This document shows positions 28,563-36,596 of a DNA stretch of 64,000 nucleotides, one piece after another; the stretch's first letter is position 1; each line of letters begins with the position of its first letter. The notes beneath the pieces were generated by a model. That model ran no database searches and had not been told where the DNA came from. It saw nothing but the letters and a program-made list of their open reading frames with translations. Location: assembly GCF_018310345.1 (NCBI RefSeq), contig NZ_JAGXBY010000007.1:62001-126000 (forward strand), in the 5' to 3' direction. The DNA is from Ornithinibacillus massiliensis (lineage in GTDB: Bacteria > Bacillota > Bacilli > Bacillales > Amphibacillaceae). The position numbers and the translations under genes are program-made.

Positions 28563-29234
28563 ATGAATAAACAAGAATTAATCGATTTAATAGATTACAC
28601 ATTGTTAACACCTACTGCAACAAAAGCGGATATTAAAGCATTCTGTGAAGAAACCATTGAATATGGCTTCAAAACCGTATTTGTGAATCCTTACTATGTA
28701 TCTTATGCACATGAATTATTATCCCCACATGGAATTAAAGTAGGGGTTCCGATTGGATTCTCACTTGGTGGAGCAACAACCCATGTGAAGGTAGAAGAAA
28801 CGAAAGAAGCGATTAAGAATGGTGCGACTGAGATTGATATGTTAGTTAACTTAGGTGCACTTAAATCTGGTGAATATGATGTCGTACGAGATGACATCGC
28901 CGCTGTGGTAAAAGCTGCTGATGGTTTAACCACAAAAGTAATCATTGAAACGGCTTTACTAACGGATGAAGAAAAAGTAAAAGCTACCGAACTAATTATA
29001 GAAGCTGGAGCTGATTTTGTTAAAACAGCTACTGGATTTAATGGTGGAGGAGCAACAGTGGAAGATGTTAAATTACTTCGTTCTGTTGCTGGAGACAAAA
29101 TTGGCGTCAAAGCTGCAGGTGGCGTGAAAACATTTGAAGATGCTGTGAATATTGTAGCAGCCGGTGCAAATCGTATCGGTGCAAGTGGAGCAGTAGCGAT
29201 TGTAAGTGGTGGCGTATCTACATCCTCTTACTAA
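28563..29234 (+). CDS. Deoxyribose-phosphate aldolase-like protein (DeoC family)
   Basis: The 223-residue class I aldolase has the Schiff-base lysine in 'FVKTATGF' (K154), the second lysine in 'GVKAAGGVKT' (K183) and the aspartate of 'EIDMLVN' (D92), so the catalytic triad is intact. The N-terminal block reads 'IDYTLLTP' where most DeoC have IDHTLL. It also lacks the usual Cys in the 'VNP' region, so it is a diverged paralogue. Standing between two polyol dehydrogenases, it may cleave a deoxy-ketose or other phosphorylated product rather than serve nucleoside salvage. Confidence 0.85.
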   Translation: MNKQELIDLIDYTLLTPTATKADIKAFCEETIEYGFKTVFVNPYYVSYAHELLSPHGIKVGVPIGFSLGGATTHVKVEETKEAIKNGATEIDMLVNLGALKSGEYDVVRDDIAAVVKAADGLTTKVIIETALLTDEEKVKATELIIEAGADFVKTATGFNGGGATVEDVKLLRSVAGDKIGVKAAGGVKTFEDAVNIVAAGANRIGASGAVAIVSGGVSTSSY

Positions 29235-29305
29235 TCTAGTAACTAGTGTATAAGGCGGTAGGTTATGGAGCTTATAAAATCTTTTAAAAGGAATGAGGGA
29301 AAATA

Positions 29306-29464
29306 ATGGTAGATTCATTATTAGACTTTATGTTAGGGCCTTTTCGGTCAATAAGTGCGTTTTACTTTGAACATCAAATGATTTTTAACGCGATTATTAT
29401 AGGTTTTGCAGGATATAAACTTTTCACTAGCACCAAGAAAACGGAAAATAAGTCAGCTAGTTAA
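29306..29464 (+). CDS. 52-residue single-pass membrane protein in the PTS operon
   Basis: An ATG at 29306 with GAGGGA five bases upstream opens a 52-codon frame that fills the gap between the aldolase and the next dehydrogenase. The product has an amphipathic start (MVDSLLDFMLGPFRSI), one hydrophobic segment (about 25-39, 'MIFNAIIIGFAGYKLF') and a basic hydrophilic tail. Placement inside a tight operon plus a good ribosome site supports a real gene. I do not recognise the family; an accessory to the EIIC channel or a small membrane regulator is conceivable. Confidence 0.75.
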   Translation: MVDSLLDFMLGPFRSISAFYFEHQMIFNAIIIGFAGYKLFTSTKKTENKSAS

Positions 29465-29491
29465 TTGGCAACAAGGGAAAGGGTGTTTGTT

Positions 29492-30538
29492 TTGAAAGCA
29501 TTAAATTTATATGGAGTAGAAGATCTCCGTTTTGAAGAGAACACGCCAAAACCAGTCATTGAAGATTTGAACGACGTGATTATAAAAGTTAAATCTGTAG
29601 GAATATGTGGATCGGATACGTCTCGCTATCGTAAACTTGGTCCATATGTGGAAGGGATGACGTTTGGTCATGAGTTTGCTGGAGAGGTTGTAGAAATTGG
29701 AAAAGGTGTAACCAATGTCAAAGTTGGTGATCGTGTTGCAGGCTGCCCAGCTTTTGTTTGTGGTGAATGTGATTACTGTATGAAGGGGGAACCAGCACGA
29801 TGTGAGAAGCTATCTGTCATTGGTGCTTATCGTCCTGGTGCCTATGCTGAATATACGAAGCTTCCAGCAACACATGTTATTCCACTACCAGATAATGTGG
29901 ATTTTGACACAGCAGCTATGGTAGAGCCTTCAGCTGTTGTAGCGCATGGCTTCTATCGTACAACTATTCAACCTGGTGCAGAAGTAGCGATTATGGGTGT
30001 AGGTAGTATTGGTTTGCTTGCAGTACAATGGGCGAAGATTTTCGGAGCGAAGAAGGTCTATGCAATCGATATCGATGATAAAAAGCTAGCAATTGCGAAA
30101 GAGCTTGGTGCTGATGTCGCGATCAATTCACTAGAGAAGCCTGCTCATGAACAAATCATGGAGCATACAAACGGACGTGGTGTAGATTTAGCGGTGGAAT
30201 CAGCGGGTTCTCCCATTACATCAGCACAAGTATTCGCCCTACCACGTAAAGGTGGAGAGGTCGTATTCATGGGGATTCCGTATGCAGATATCAACATCGA
30301 GCGCTTTTTCTTTGAAAAAATCGTTCGTAATGAGCTAACAGTTTATGGTTCTTGGAATGCCATCTCCGCACCTTTCCCAGGTAAAGAATGGAGTTCAACT
30401 ATACATTATATGAGTACCGGACAAATAAAGTCTGCACCGATGATTTCTCATCGTTTACTATTAGAAGAAGGCCCAGCAACATTCCAAAAGATTACGAATC
30501 GTGAAATGGATTCTGTTAAAGTAATTTTCCATCCTTAG
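29492..30538 (+). CDS. Galactitol-1-phosphate 5-dehydrogenase-like zinc enzyme
   Basis: The TTG at 29492 was chosen because AAAGGGTG lies six bases before it and the product then begins MKALNLYGVEDLRFEE, the usual start of GatD-type enzymes. The 348-residue protein has 'GICGSDTSRY', 'GHEFAGEVVEIG', the structural zinc loop 'CGECDYCMKGEPARC' and 'GVGSIGLLAVQWAK'. GatD oxidises galactitol 1-phosphate to tagatose 6-phosphate; related enzymes act on arabitol phosphates. It is the last gene of the operon, followed by a terminator. Confidence 0.88.
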   Translation: MKALNLYGVEDLRFEENTPKPVIEDLNDVIIKVKSVGICGSDTSRYRKLGPYVEGMTFGHEFAGEVVEIGKGVTNVKVGDRVAGCPAFVCGECDYCMKGEPARCEKLSVIGAYRPGAYAEYTKLPATHVIPLPDNVDFDTAAMVEPSAVVAHGFYRTTIQPGAEVAIMGVGSIGLLAVQWAKIFGAKKVYAIDIDDKKLAIAKELGADVAINSLEKPAHEQIMEHTNGRGVDLAVESAGSPITSAQVFALPRKGGEVVFMGIPYADINIERFFFEKIVRNELTVYGSWNAISAPFPGKEWSSTIHYMSTGQIKSAPMISHRLLLEEGPATFQKITNREMDSVKVIFHP

Positions 30539-30572
30539 AAAGAGATAAGTTCCATAACTAGTTGCTTGAGTG

Positions 30573-30601
30573 AGGGGAGTAGGTTAGCTACTCTCCTTTT
30601 T
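30573..30601 (+). terminator. Terminator of the galactitol-type PTS operon
   Basis: AGGGGAGTAG and CTACTCTCCT pair (one G-U) around a GTTAG loop and are followed by a TTTTTG run, 34 bases after the dehydrogenase stop. Confidence 0.85.
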
Positions 30602-30633
30602 GTTGCCTGATGTTGACATAGTCATTACGTATC

Positions 30634-30662
30634 TTGACACTGTGTAGATTACATCTTATCAT
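30634..30662 (+). promoter_or_regulatory. Promoter of SorC-type regulator A
   Basis: TTGACA (30634-30639), a 17-base spacer and TATCAT (30657-30662) precede the regulator start by 43 bases. Confidence 0.7.
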
Positions 30663-30705
30663 CTTGGTAAGATAGAAAAATGCGATTCTAGAAAAGAGCG
30701 ATACT

Positions 30706-31656
30706 ATGTTAAGTTGGGAAGAACGACGGTTATTAGTAAAAGTAGCGATGCTATATTATTTTGAAGGACAAACACAGGCTGAAATAGCAAAGAAATATAA
30801 TGTATCACGTCCCGTCATATCTAAGCTATTAAATAATGCCAAAAAAGAAGGAATTATAGAGATTTATATTAAGGATGAGACGTTTCAAACAGTAGAACTT
30901 GAGCAGAAGTTAGCTAAGAAATTTAAATTGAAGGAAGTAATGGTGGTTTCTACGGCAGGATATGCACCAGAAATGGTAAAGCGGCAATTAGGGAAATCGG
31001 CAGCATCTTATCTTGTGAAACGCTCAAATAATATTAAAAGCTTAGGGATTTCTTGGGGATCTACCTTGCTTTCTGTAGTAGAAGAATATCCTTATGAGCG
31101 CAAAAAGGATGTTCATATTGTTCCAATTGTAGGTGGAATGGGTAGCGAATTTGTTCATCTTCATTCCAATCAACTAGCTTTTAACCTAGCCCAAAAAATG
31201 AACAGTAAATGTTCTTATTTATATGCTCCAGCACTTGTAGAGTCTTTAGATTTGAAAGAAAGATTAATTAGTACAAAAGATATTGCAGATGTGTTGGAGG
31301 AAGCAAAAAATGTGGACTTAGCAATCGTTGGAATAGGAAATCCATTCAAAGGCTCCACAATGGAAAAAATCGGCTACTTAAATGAAAGTGATTTAGTTTC
31401 GTTACGTAAGGCAGGAGCTGTAGGAGATATCAGCTCTCGCTTCTATGATGCGGTTGGTAATGAGTTGGATCATCCACTAAATCAACAGGTTATCGGGTTA
31501 AATCTAGAAGAAATTAAAAATATTCCTGAGGTTATCGGAATAGTAGAAGGCTCCTATAAATTAGAAAGTATTGAGGCAGCTCTTCAAGGTGGTTATTTAG
31601 ATGTTTTAATAACAGACGACCGAACTGCTCAGGAATTAATAAAATCGGAAATTTGA
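30706..31656 (+). CDS. SorC/DeoR-family sugar-binding transcriptional regulator A
   Basis: The 316-residue protein starts with the family motif 'RRLLVKVAMLYYFEGQTQAEIAKKYNVSR' containing the helix-turn-helix (about 20-45). The SorC effector domain follows, with 'SLGISWGSTLLSVVEEYP', 'IVPIVGGMGSEF' and 'AIVGIGNP', folds that bind phosphorylated sugars. It lies between the galactitol-type operon and the divergent-end polyol genes and is about half identical by eye to regulator B at 34614. It may control either neighbouring unit; it has its own promoter. Confidence 0.9.
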   Translation: MLSWEERRLLVKVAMLYYFEGQTQAEIAKKYNVSRPVISKLLNNAKKEGIIEIYIKDETFQTVELEQKLAKKFKLKEVMVVSTAGYAPEMVKRQLGKSAASYLVKRSNNIKSLGISWGSTLLSVVEEYPYERKKDVHIVPIVGGMGSEFVHLHSNQLAFNLAQKMNSKCSYLYAPALVESLDLKERLISTKDIADVLEEAKNVDLAIVGIGNPFKGSTMEKIGYLNESDLVSLRKAGAVGDISSRFYDAVGNELDHPLNQQVIGLNLEEIKNIPEVIGIVEGSYKLESIEAALQGGYLDVLITDDRTAQELIKSEI

Positions 31657-31663
31657 TTGGTCA

Positions 31664-31696
31664 GAAAATCCCTCCTAGTGATAGAAGGGATTTTAT
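31664..31696. terminator. Bidirectional terminator between convergent genes
   Basis: AAAATCCCT and AGGGATTTT pair across a 12-base loop, with A and T runs on either side. It serves the regulator on the plus strand and the dehydrogenase on the minus strand. Confidence 0.75.
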
Positions 31697-32737
31697 CTAA
31701 TTATGAGGAAGTACAATACATTTTAAGCCATCTTTATTTAGTGCAGTTTTAAATGCTAATTCAGTTTCTCGCAATGAAAACCTATGCGTGATAAAGAAAG
31801 AAAAGTCGATGATACCTTCATCAATCCACTTTACTGCCTCAACATGTAACCTTCTAGGTGCACCATGGGTTCCCACAATTTTCAGTTGTTTATAAATGAT
31901 ATGATTAGTATTTAGAGATATTTCATTCAATTGCTTTACTCCGGCAAAAAATAATACTCTCCCAGTTTTTTTGGCGATTTCTAGTGCTTCTTTTTGCACT
32001 GATGCTGAAGGAGCGGTAATAATCACGACATCGGCTCCAAGTCCATTTGTTTCTTCCATCACTTTTTCGAATGTGTTGGTGGAGTTTGGATCTATTACAA
32101 CGTCTGAACCGACCTGTAAAGCTTTGTCTTGTCGAGGCTTTGAACGTTGAATAGTGATTACCTTTGTAGCCCCCATTTTTTTGGCTGCAGCAATATACAT
32201 ACATCCAATAGCACCTGCTCCATATACAACAACCGTATCGCCAGCATTTATTTCTACTTCCTTTAAACCACTTAAAACACAAGAAAATGGTTCGGATAAA
32301 GAGGCAAGCTCATAGGAGGTAGAATCTTTGATTTTTTGGATGGAGCCATATTCAACAAAATTTCTTGGTAACACAACATATTCACTAAAGCCACCATCAA
32401 TCTGATAGCCAACAGACTCTCCTTTTACACATTGATGCCCTTCTTCTTTTTGGCAGAATAAACATTCACCACATGGAATATGAGCACCTAATGTAACACG
32501 ATCCCCTATTTTAAAGCGTTTTACCATTTTCCCTATTTTAACAACTTCACCAGCAATCTCATGTCCAATAACTCTAGGATAGTTAACTCGATCATCCCCA
32601 TTTTTATAGATACGTAGATCGGAGCCGCATACTCCAATAGCATGAACTTTTAGTAGAATTTCATTTTCTGTAATATCTGGGATAGCCTTTTCCGTATATT
32701 GAAGCGTCTCTTTATCTGTCAGTGCGACAATGTGCAC
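31697..32737 (-). CDS. Zinc-dependent polyol dehydrogenase (MDR family) C
   Basis: This 346-residue enzyme has the catalytic zinc motif 'GVCGSDLRIYKNG' with 'GHEIAGEVVKIG', the structural zinc loop 'CGECLFCQKEEGHQC' and NAD-binding 'VYGAGAIGCMYIAAAKKMGA'. It belongs to the sorbitol/L-iditol dehydrogenase relatives. It is transcribed with the GlpD-like gene, 22 bases downstream of it, divergent from regulator B and the glucitol-type PTS. It likely contributes a redox step in the same polyol route. Confidence 0.88.
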   Translation of the reverse strand: MHIVALTDKETLQYTEKAIPDITENEILLKVHAIGVCGSDLRIYKNGDDRVNYPRVIGHEIAGEVVKIGKMVKRFKIGDRVTLGAHIPCGECLFCQKEEGHQCVKGESVGYQIDGGFSEYVVLPRNFVEYGSIQKIKDSTSYELASLSEPFSCVLSGLKEVEINAGDTVVVYGAGAIGCMYIAAAKKMGATKVITIQRSKPRQDKALQVGSDVVIDPNSTNTFEKVMEETNGLGADVVIITAPSASVQKEALEIAKKTGRVLFFAGVKQLNEISLNTNHIIYKQLKIVGTHGAPRRLHVEAVKWIDEGIIDFSFFITHRFSLRETELAFKTALNKDGLKCIVLPHN

Positions 32738-32759
32738 GTATATTCCTCCTTATATTACT

Positions 32760-34406
32760 TTATTTAAAAGAATGGGTCTTACTTATGGCATAATATAGTT
32801 GTCTTTTTTCCTCTTGTTTTTTTTCGGGTGTCCAACTTAATAGTTTTGCTAATTCATCACTTACTAGATCTAGTGAACTAGTTACTTTTTGAGGTTCAAA
32901 TAGTAAGTAACTAGTTCTCCGATCATAAAAGTCTACTAAAGAAGTGACCATCTCATGCTCAACGGTATACCTAAGCTCCCCTAATATCGCCATATCTTCT
33001 TTACTTTCAAGCTGTTTATAGCTACTGATTGATTGTAAAACTAGATCCGTATTAGAACCATATCTATAGACTAAATTTAGAATATCCTCCTTATCTAGGT
33101 GAATATCATGATAATATCCAGTAAGCTTCTCTGCATAGGATTCTAGCTCCTGTTGATTGTTAAACTGAGAACCTGATAATTTTATAGTGTCTGTTTTGGA
33201 TGGGGTTACATCCTTCTTCTCTTTTTTCTCGATATATTGCATGACTCTTTCAGCCATTTTTCGGTAACCTGTTAACTTGCCTCCTGCGATAGTAATAAGT
33301 CCGGTATCGGATTCGAATATCTCATCATGCCGAGAAAGTTCTGCAGGTGATTTTCCCTCTTGACCAATCAGTGGTCTTATACCGGCCCAACTAGATATTA
33401 CATCGCTAACACTCAAGGTAAGATTCGGGAACATATCTTTTAAACAACCGAGTAAGTAATGTACTTCTGTAAGATTTACATGAATATCATCCATATCCTC
33501 CTTATATGTTGATTCAGTGGAACCCACATATGTTCGATTACCAATGGGGATTACCGCTATCATTCGGCCTTTATGCTGGAAGTAGATGGAGGAGTTTACT
33601 GGTAAAGACTTTCGATTAAATACAATATGGATACCTTTTGCTAGAACCATATATTTACCAGTAACGGGTCTATCCTTTTTTCGAACGACATCAACCCATG
33701 GACCAGCAGCATTTACAATATGTTTTCCATAGATAGTAAAGGTTTTGCTTTCAATATGATCTTTAACTACAATCCCTTTTACTATATTTTCCTCATTCTT
33801 GAGAAATTCGGTCATTTCAGCATAATTTAAAACTTGAGCTCCTTTCTCCGCTGCGGTTTTGGCTACCTCCATCGTTAAGCGGCTGTCATCTGTTCGATAT
33901 TCAACATAAACTCCACTACCTTTAACCGTATTTGGGTTAAAGAGAGGCTCATTTTGAAGCGTTTTCTTTTTGCCGTAAATTCTGTGTCGCTCTTCCTTTT
34001 TTACTCCTGCTAGACGATCATATAAAGTTAGACCAGCTTTTAATGTTAATAGGTTATAAGATTCATTTTTGATTAAAGGAAAGTTCATTTTGATTGGATA
34101 AACGAGGTGAAGAGCATTATTGTAAACAATTTCTCTTTCAGAACCAGTTTCTTTGACTACTGGAAAATCAAAGTTTTGTAGATATTTCAAGCCACCATGT
34201 ATCAGCTTTCCAGAACGACTACTAGTACCTGAAGCAAAGTCTTTTCTCTCAATTAATGCCACGTTTAAACCTCTACTAATAGCATCTAATGCAATTCCAC
34301 TTCCTGTTATACCACCGCCAATCACGATTACATCAAAAAGCTCTTGTTCCATTTTGGTAATGATTGTCTTTCGATTTTGAGTTGAAAAAGAAATTGAATT
34401 ATTCAT
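32760..34406 (-). CDS. GlpD-like FAD-dependent polyol-phosphate dehydrogenase
   Basis: The 548-residue protein is homologous to aerobic glycerol-3-phosphate dehydrogenase. FAD-binding 'IVIGGGITGSGIALDAISRG' lies at about 27-47, 'GTSSRSGKLIHGGLKYLQ' follows, and the C-terminal DAO_C domain spans about 400-545. It is membrane-associated and quinone-linked in GlpD. No glpF or glpK lies nearby. Instead it sits beside a polyol PTS and a zinc dehydrogenase, as EryB does in erythritol pathways, so a tetritol- or pentitol-phosphate is as plausible a substrate as glycerol 3-phosphate. An AAGGAG ribosome site precedes the ATG. Confidence 0.87.
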   Translation of the reverse strand: MNNSISFSTQNRKTIITKMEQELFDVIVIGGGITGSGIALDAISRGLNVALIERKDFASGTSSRSGKLIHGGLKYLQNFDFPVVKETGSEREIVYNNALHLVYPIKMNFPLIKNESYNLLTLKAGLTLYDRLAGVKKEERHRIYGKKKTLQNEPLFNPNTVKGSGVYVEYRTDDSRLTMEVAKTAAEKGAQVLNYAEMTEFLKNEENIVKGIVVKDHIESKTFTIYGKHIVNAAGPWVDVVRKKDRPVTGKYMVLAKGIHIVFNRKSLPVNSSIYFQHKGRMIAVIPIGNRTYVGSTESTYKEDMDDIHVNLTEVHYLLGCLKDMFPNLTLSVSDVISSWAGIRPLIGQEGKSPAELSRHDEIFESDTGLITIAGGKLTGYRKMAERVMQYIEKKEKKDVTPSKTDTIKLSGSQFNNQQELESYAEKLTGYYHDIHLDKEDILNLVYRYGSNTDLVLQSISSYKQLESKEDMAILGELRYTVEHEMVTSLVDFYDRRTSYLLFEPQKVTSSLDLVSDELAKLLSWTPEKKQEEKRQLYYAISKTHSFK

Positions 34407-34426
34407 TGCCCATCTCCTTTACAAAT

Positions 34427-34457
34427 AATTGTTCATATGTTCTAATTAAGAACAATT
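34427..34457. promoter_or_regulatory. Inverted repeat in the divergent promoter region
   Basis: AATTGTTC (34427-34434) and GAACAATT (34450-34457) face each other across 15 bases. Imperfect TTTACAA and TTGTAAA extensions lie outside. It sits just upstream of the GlpD-like gene and 157 bases before regulator B, fitting an operator. Confidence 0.5.
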
Positions 34458-34613
34458 GTAAATTTAGTTTCAGTATATCTGGTAGGGTAATGATAGTCAA
34501 GAAAGGGTTTACAATACGAATCTATTAGGATTCATTATATATTAATATTGTGAAATGATTTTAATTAATTATGATATTATGTTATCGGTGCTAAAGAAGA
34601 CGGGGGGATAAAA

Positions 34614-35561
34614 ATGGATAAATTAGAAAGGGAGTTACTTATTAGAGTTGCAAAGCTATATTATTTCGAAGGTTGGACACAAAGTGAAATTGCTAAAAAG
34701 GTCAATAAATCAAGACCTATTATTTCTAAGCTTTTAAAACAAGCAAAAGAAAGTAATATTGTGGAGATTTATATAAAGGATGAGACAATACACACCGTTG
34801 GATTAGAAAGATTAATCGAAAAAAAATACGGGTTACATGAGGTTATTGTGGTTGCAACTGGGGATGATGGACCGGATATGATTATGCGTAACATAGGAAA
34901 AGCAGCGGCTGAATACATCGAAAGAAGGCTTGAAAAGATTAATTCAATTGGCGTATCGTGGGGGAAGTCTGTTCATGCTGTGGTAGAAGCAATTGAATAT
35001 CAAGATAAGGGACATGTACACATTACCCCTCTTATTGGTGGGATGGGGCAGTATAATGTTCATTACCATTCTAATCATCTGACATTTCAAATGGCAAAGA
35101 AATTAAACACATCGTCCTCTTATTTATACGCTCCAGCAATAGTTGAGAATATGGATTTAAGAAATCGAATAATGTCGTCAAAGGATGTACACGATGTTTT
35201 ACTTAAAGGAAAGTCAGTAGATCTTGCCATAGTGGGTATAGGTAATCCAGGTTATAATGCAACGATGAATGAATTGGGCTATGTTAGTCAAGAAGAACAA
35301 AATAGTTTAATTGAATTAGGGGCGGTTGGTGATATAAACTCGATCTTCTATGATGTAAATGGAAACCACGTTGAACATTCGTTAAACTATAGAACAATTG
35401 GTATTAATTTACAAGATTTAAAAAGTATACCAGAAGTAATCGCGGTAGTAAGCGGGTGCCATAAAGTAGAAGCTCTTCATGTTGCTTTAAAGCATAAATG
35501 CTTGTCCACTATAGTGTTAGACGATGTTACGGCAAGAGAATTAACTTTAATTTCGAATTAA
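34614..35561 (+). CDS. SorC/DeoR-family sugar-binding transcriptional regulator B
   Basis: This 315-residue paralogue of regulator A has the same layout: 'RELLIRVAKLYYFEGWTQSEIAKKVNKSR' helix-turn-helix, then 'SIGVSWGKSVHAVVEAI', 'ITPLIGGMGQYN' and 'LAIVGIGNPGY' in the effector domain. A GGGGG ribosome site precedes the ATG. It lies directly before the glucitol-type PTS and divergent from the GlpD-like gene, so control of one or both is likely. The repeated TTACAnnTGTAA palindromes downstream are candidate sites. Confidence 0.9.
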   Translation: MDKLERELLIRVAKLYYFEGWTQSEIAKKVNKSRPIISKLLKQAKESNIVEIYIKDETIHTVGLERLIEKKYGLHEVIVVATGDDGPDMIMRNIGKAAAEYIERRLEKINSIGVSWGKSVHAVVEAIEYQDKGHVHITPLIGGMGQYNVHYHSNHLTFQMAKKLNTSSSYLYAPAIVENMDLRNRIMSSKDVHDVLLKGKSVDLAIVGIGNPGYNATMNELGYVSQEEQNSLIELGAVGDINSIFYDVNGNHVEHSLNYRTIGINLQDLKSIPEVIAVVSGCHKVEALHVALKHKCLSTIVLDDVTARELTLISN

Positions 35562-35574
35562 TTATAAAAATTCA

Positions 35575-35603
35575 TTGACAAGAATTTGAAAGCGCTTTAT
35601 CAT
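35575..35603 (+). promoter_or_regulatory. Promoter of the glucitol-type PTS operon with a cre box
   Basis: TTGACA (35575-35580), a 17-base spacer and TATCAT (35598-35603) form the promoter. TGAAAGCGCTTTAT (35587-35600), a close match to the CcpA cre consensus, fills the spacer. Bound CcpA would block RNA polymerase. Confidence 0.8.
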
Positions 35604-35628
35604 GTTATTTAACATTAGTAATATCCCA

Positions 35629-35640
35629 TTACAGATGTAA
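35629..35640 (+). promoter_or_regulatory. TTACAnnTGTAA palindrome 1
   Basis: TTACAGATGTAA lies just before the GutM-like gene's ribosome site and recurs twice at 37682-37712. It is a candidate operator of regulator B. Confidence 0.4.
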
Positions 35641-35652
35641 AGGAGGGTTGGT

Positions 35653-36051
35653 ATGTGGGGGAATTTCATTATCATTTTTGCACTAATTTGGGGATTACAA
35701 TTTTTACTGACTCATCTCCAAGTGAAGCAGTATCGTAAGCATATACGAGAATTTACTAAAAGAAAGTCTGGGTACCTAGGTACAGGATACTATAAGAAAA
35801 AATTTGGTACAGGTGCGTTGGTATTGTTAGTTTGTGATGAGGAGCTAGATATAGTTGAAGCAAAAGTGATGAAAGGAATCACTGTATTTGCTAGATTTAA
35901 AGATCGTAAAGAGCTCATCGGAAAAAACTTATTGCAAAGTAAAAATTCTCAAAATTTAAACAATATAGAAAAGCATGCACTGTCTGGTGCGATTGACATG
36001 ATTCAAAAAGAAATTAACAAAGGAAAGGGGAATGAAGCATGGATTTCTTAA
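35653..36051 (+). CDS. GutM/SrlM-like glucitol operon protein
   Basis: The 132-residue protein has an N-terminal membrane segment (about 3-20) followed by a cytoplasmic domain with 'KRKSGYLGTGYYKKKFGTGALVLLVCD', typical of the GutM family found with glucitol PTS operons. In E. coli GutM acts as an activator of the operon; the membrane anchor suggests sensing at the transporter. It is the first gene after the cre-containing promoter and overlaps the EIIC gene by 13 bases. Confidence 0.87.
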   Translation: MWGNFIIIFALIWGLQFLLTHLQVKQYRKHIREFTKRKSGYLGTGYYKKKFGTGALVLLVCDEELDIVEAKVMKGITVFARFKDRKELIGKNLLQSKNSQNLNNIEKHALSGAIDMIQKEINKGKGNEAWIS

Positions 36052-36563
36052 TTCATTTAGCAGAAGGCTTTATTGGAATGTTCCAAGAAGGTGGAGAAAC
36101 TTTCATGGGTCTTGTAACTGGAATTATTCCAATGCTAGTAGTACTAATTACAGCAGTTAATGCACTTGTTAGATTTATAGGTGAGGAAAGAGTTAATAAG
36201 TTTGCGCAGAAATGTACTAAATTCTTTATTCTTCGCTATACTATATTCCCATTTTTGGCTGTGTTTTTCTTAACTAATCCAATGTGTTACACATTTGGGA
36301 GGTTTTTACCAGAAAAGCAAAAACCTGCATTTTATGATTCAGCAGTATCTTTTGTACATCCAATCACTGGACTATTCCCACATGCCAATCCTGCTGAATT
36401 ATTTGTTTGGATGGGAATTGCAGCTGGGATTACGGAACTAGGATTATCACTTGGGCCATTAGCGTTACGATTCTTATTAGTAGGAATTATAGTTATGTTA
36501 ATTAGGGGTATTGTTACTGAAATTATTACAGATCGTATGCTAAAAAGCAGAAATGCTGCTTAG
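36039..36563 (+). CDS. srlA: PTS glucitol/sorbitol-type EIIC
   Basis: This 174-residue membrane protein is of the SrlA (EIIC2) family, with the family stretch 'FLTNPMCYTFGRFLPEKQKPAFYDSAVSFVHPITGLFPHANP' represented (key residues NPM, PEKQKP, HPITGLFPH). It has about four membrane helices and normal length. Together with SrlE it forms the split channel of the glucitol PTS. It overlaps gutM and is followed by the EIIBC gene after 33 bases. Confidence 0.92.
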   Translation: MDFLIHLAEGFIGMFQEGGETFMGLVTGIIPMLVVLITAVNALVRFIGEERVNKFAQKCTKFFILRYTIFPFLAVFFLTNPMCYTFGRFLPEKQKPAFYDSAVSFVHPITGLFPHANPAELFVWMGIAAGITELGLSLGPLALRFLLVGIIVMLIRGIVTEIITDRMLKSRNAA

Positions 36564-36596
36564 ATATGAAGAATATGCAATTGAGGAGGGTGTCGC

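Noticed and set aside
32760..34406. Housekeeping glycerol 3-phosphate dehydrogenase in a glp operon
   Set aside because: No glpF, glpK or glpP is nearby and the gene sits in a polyol PTS cluster, so I describe it only as GlpD-like.
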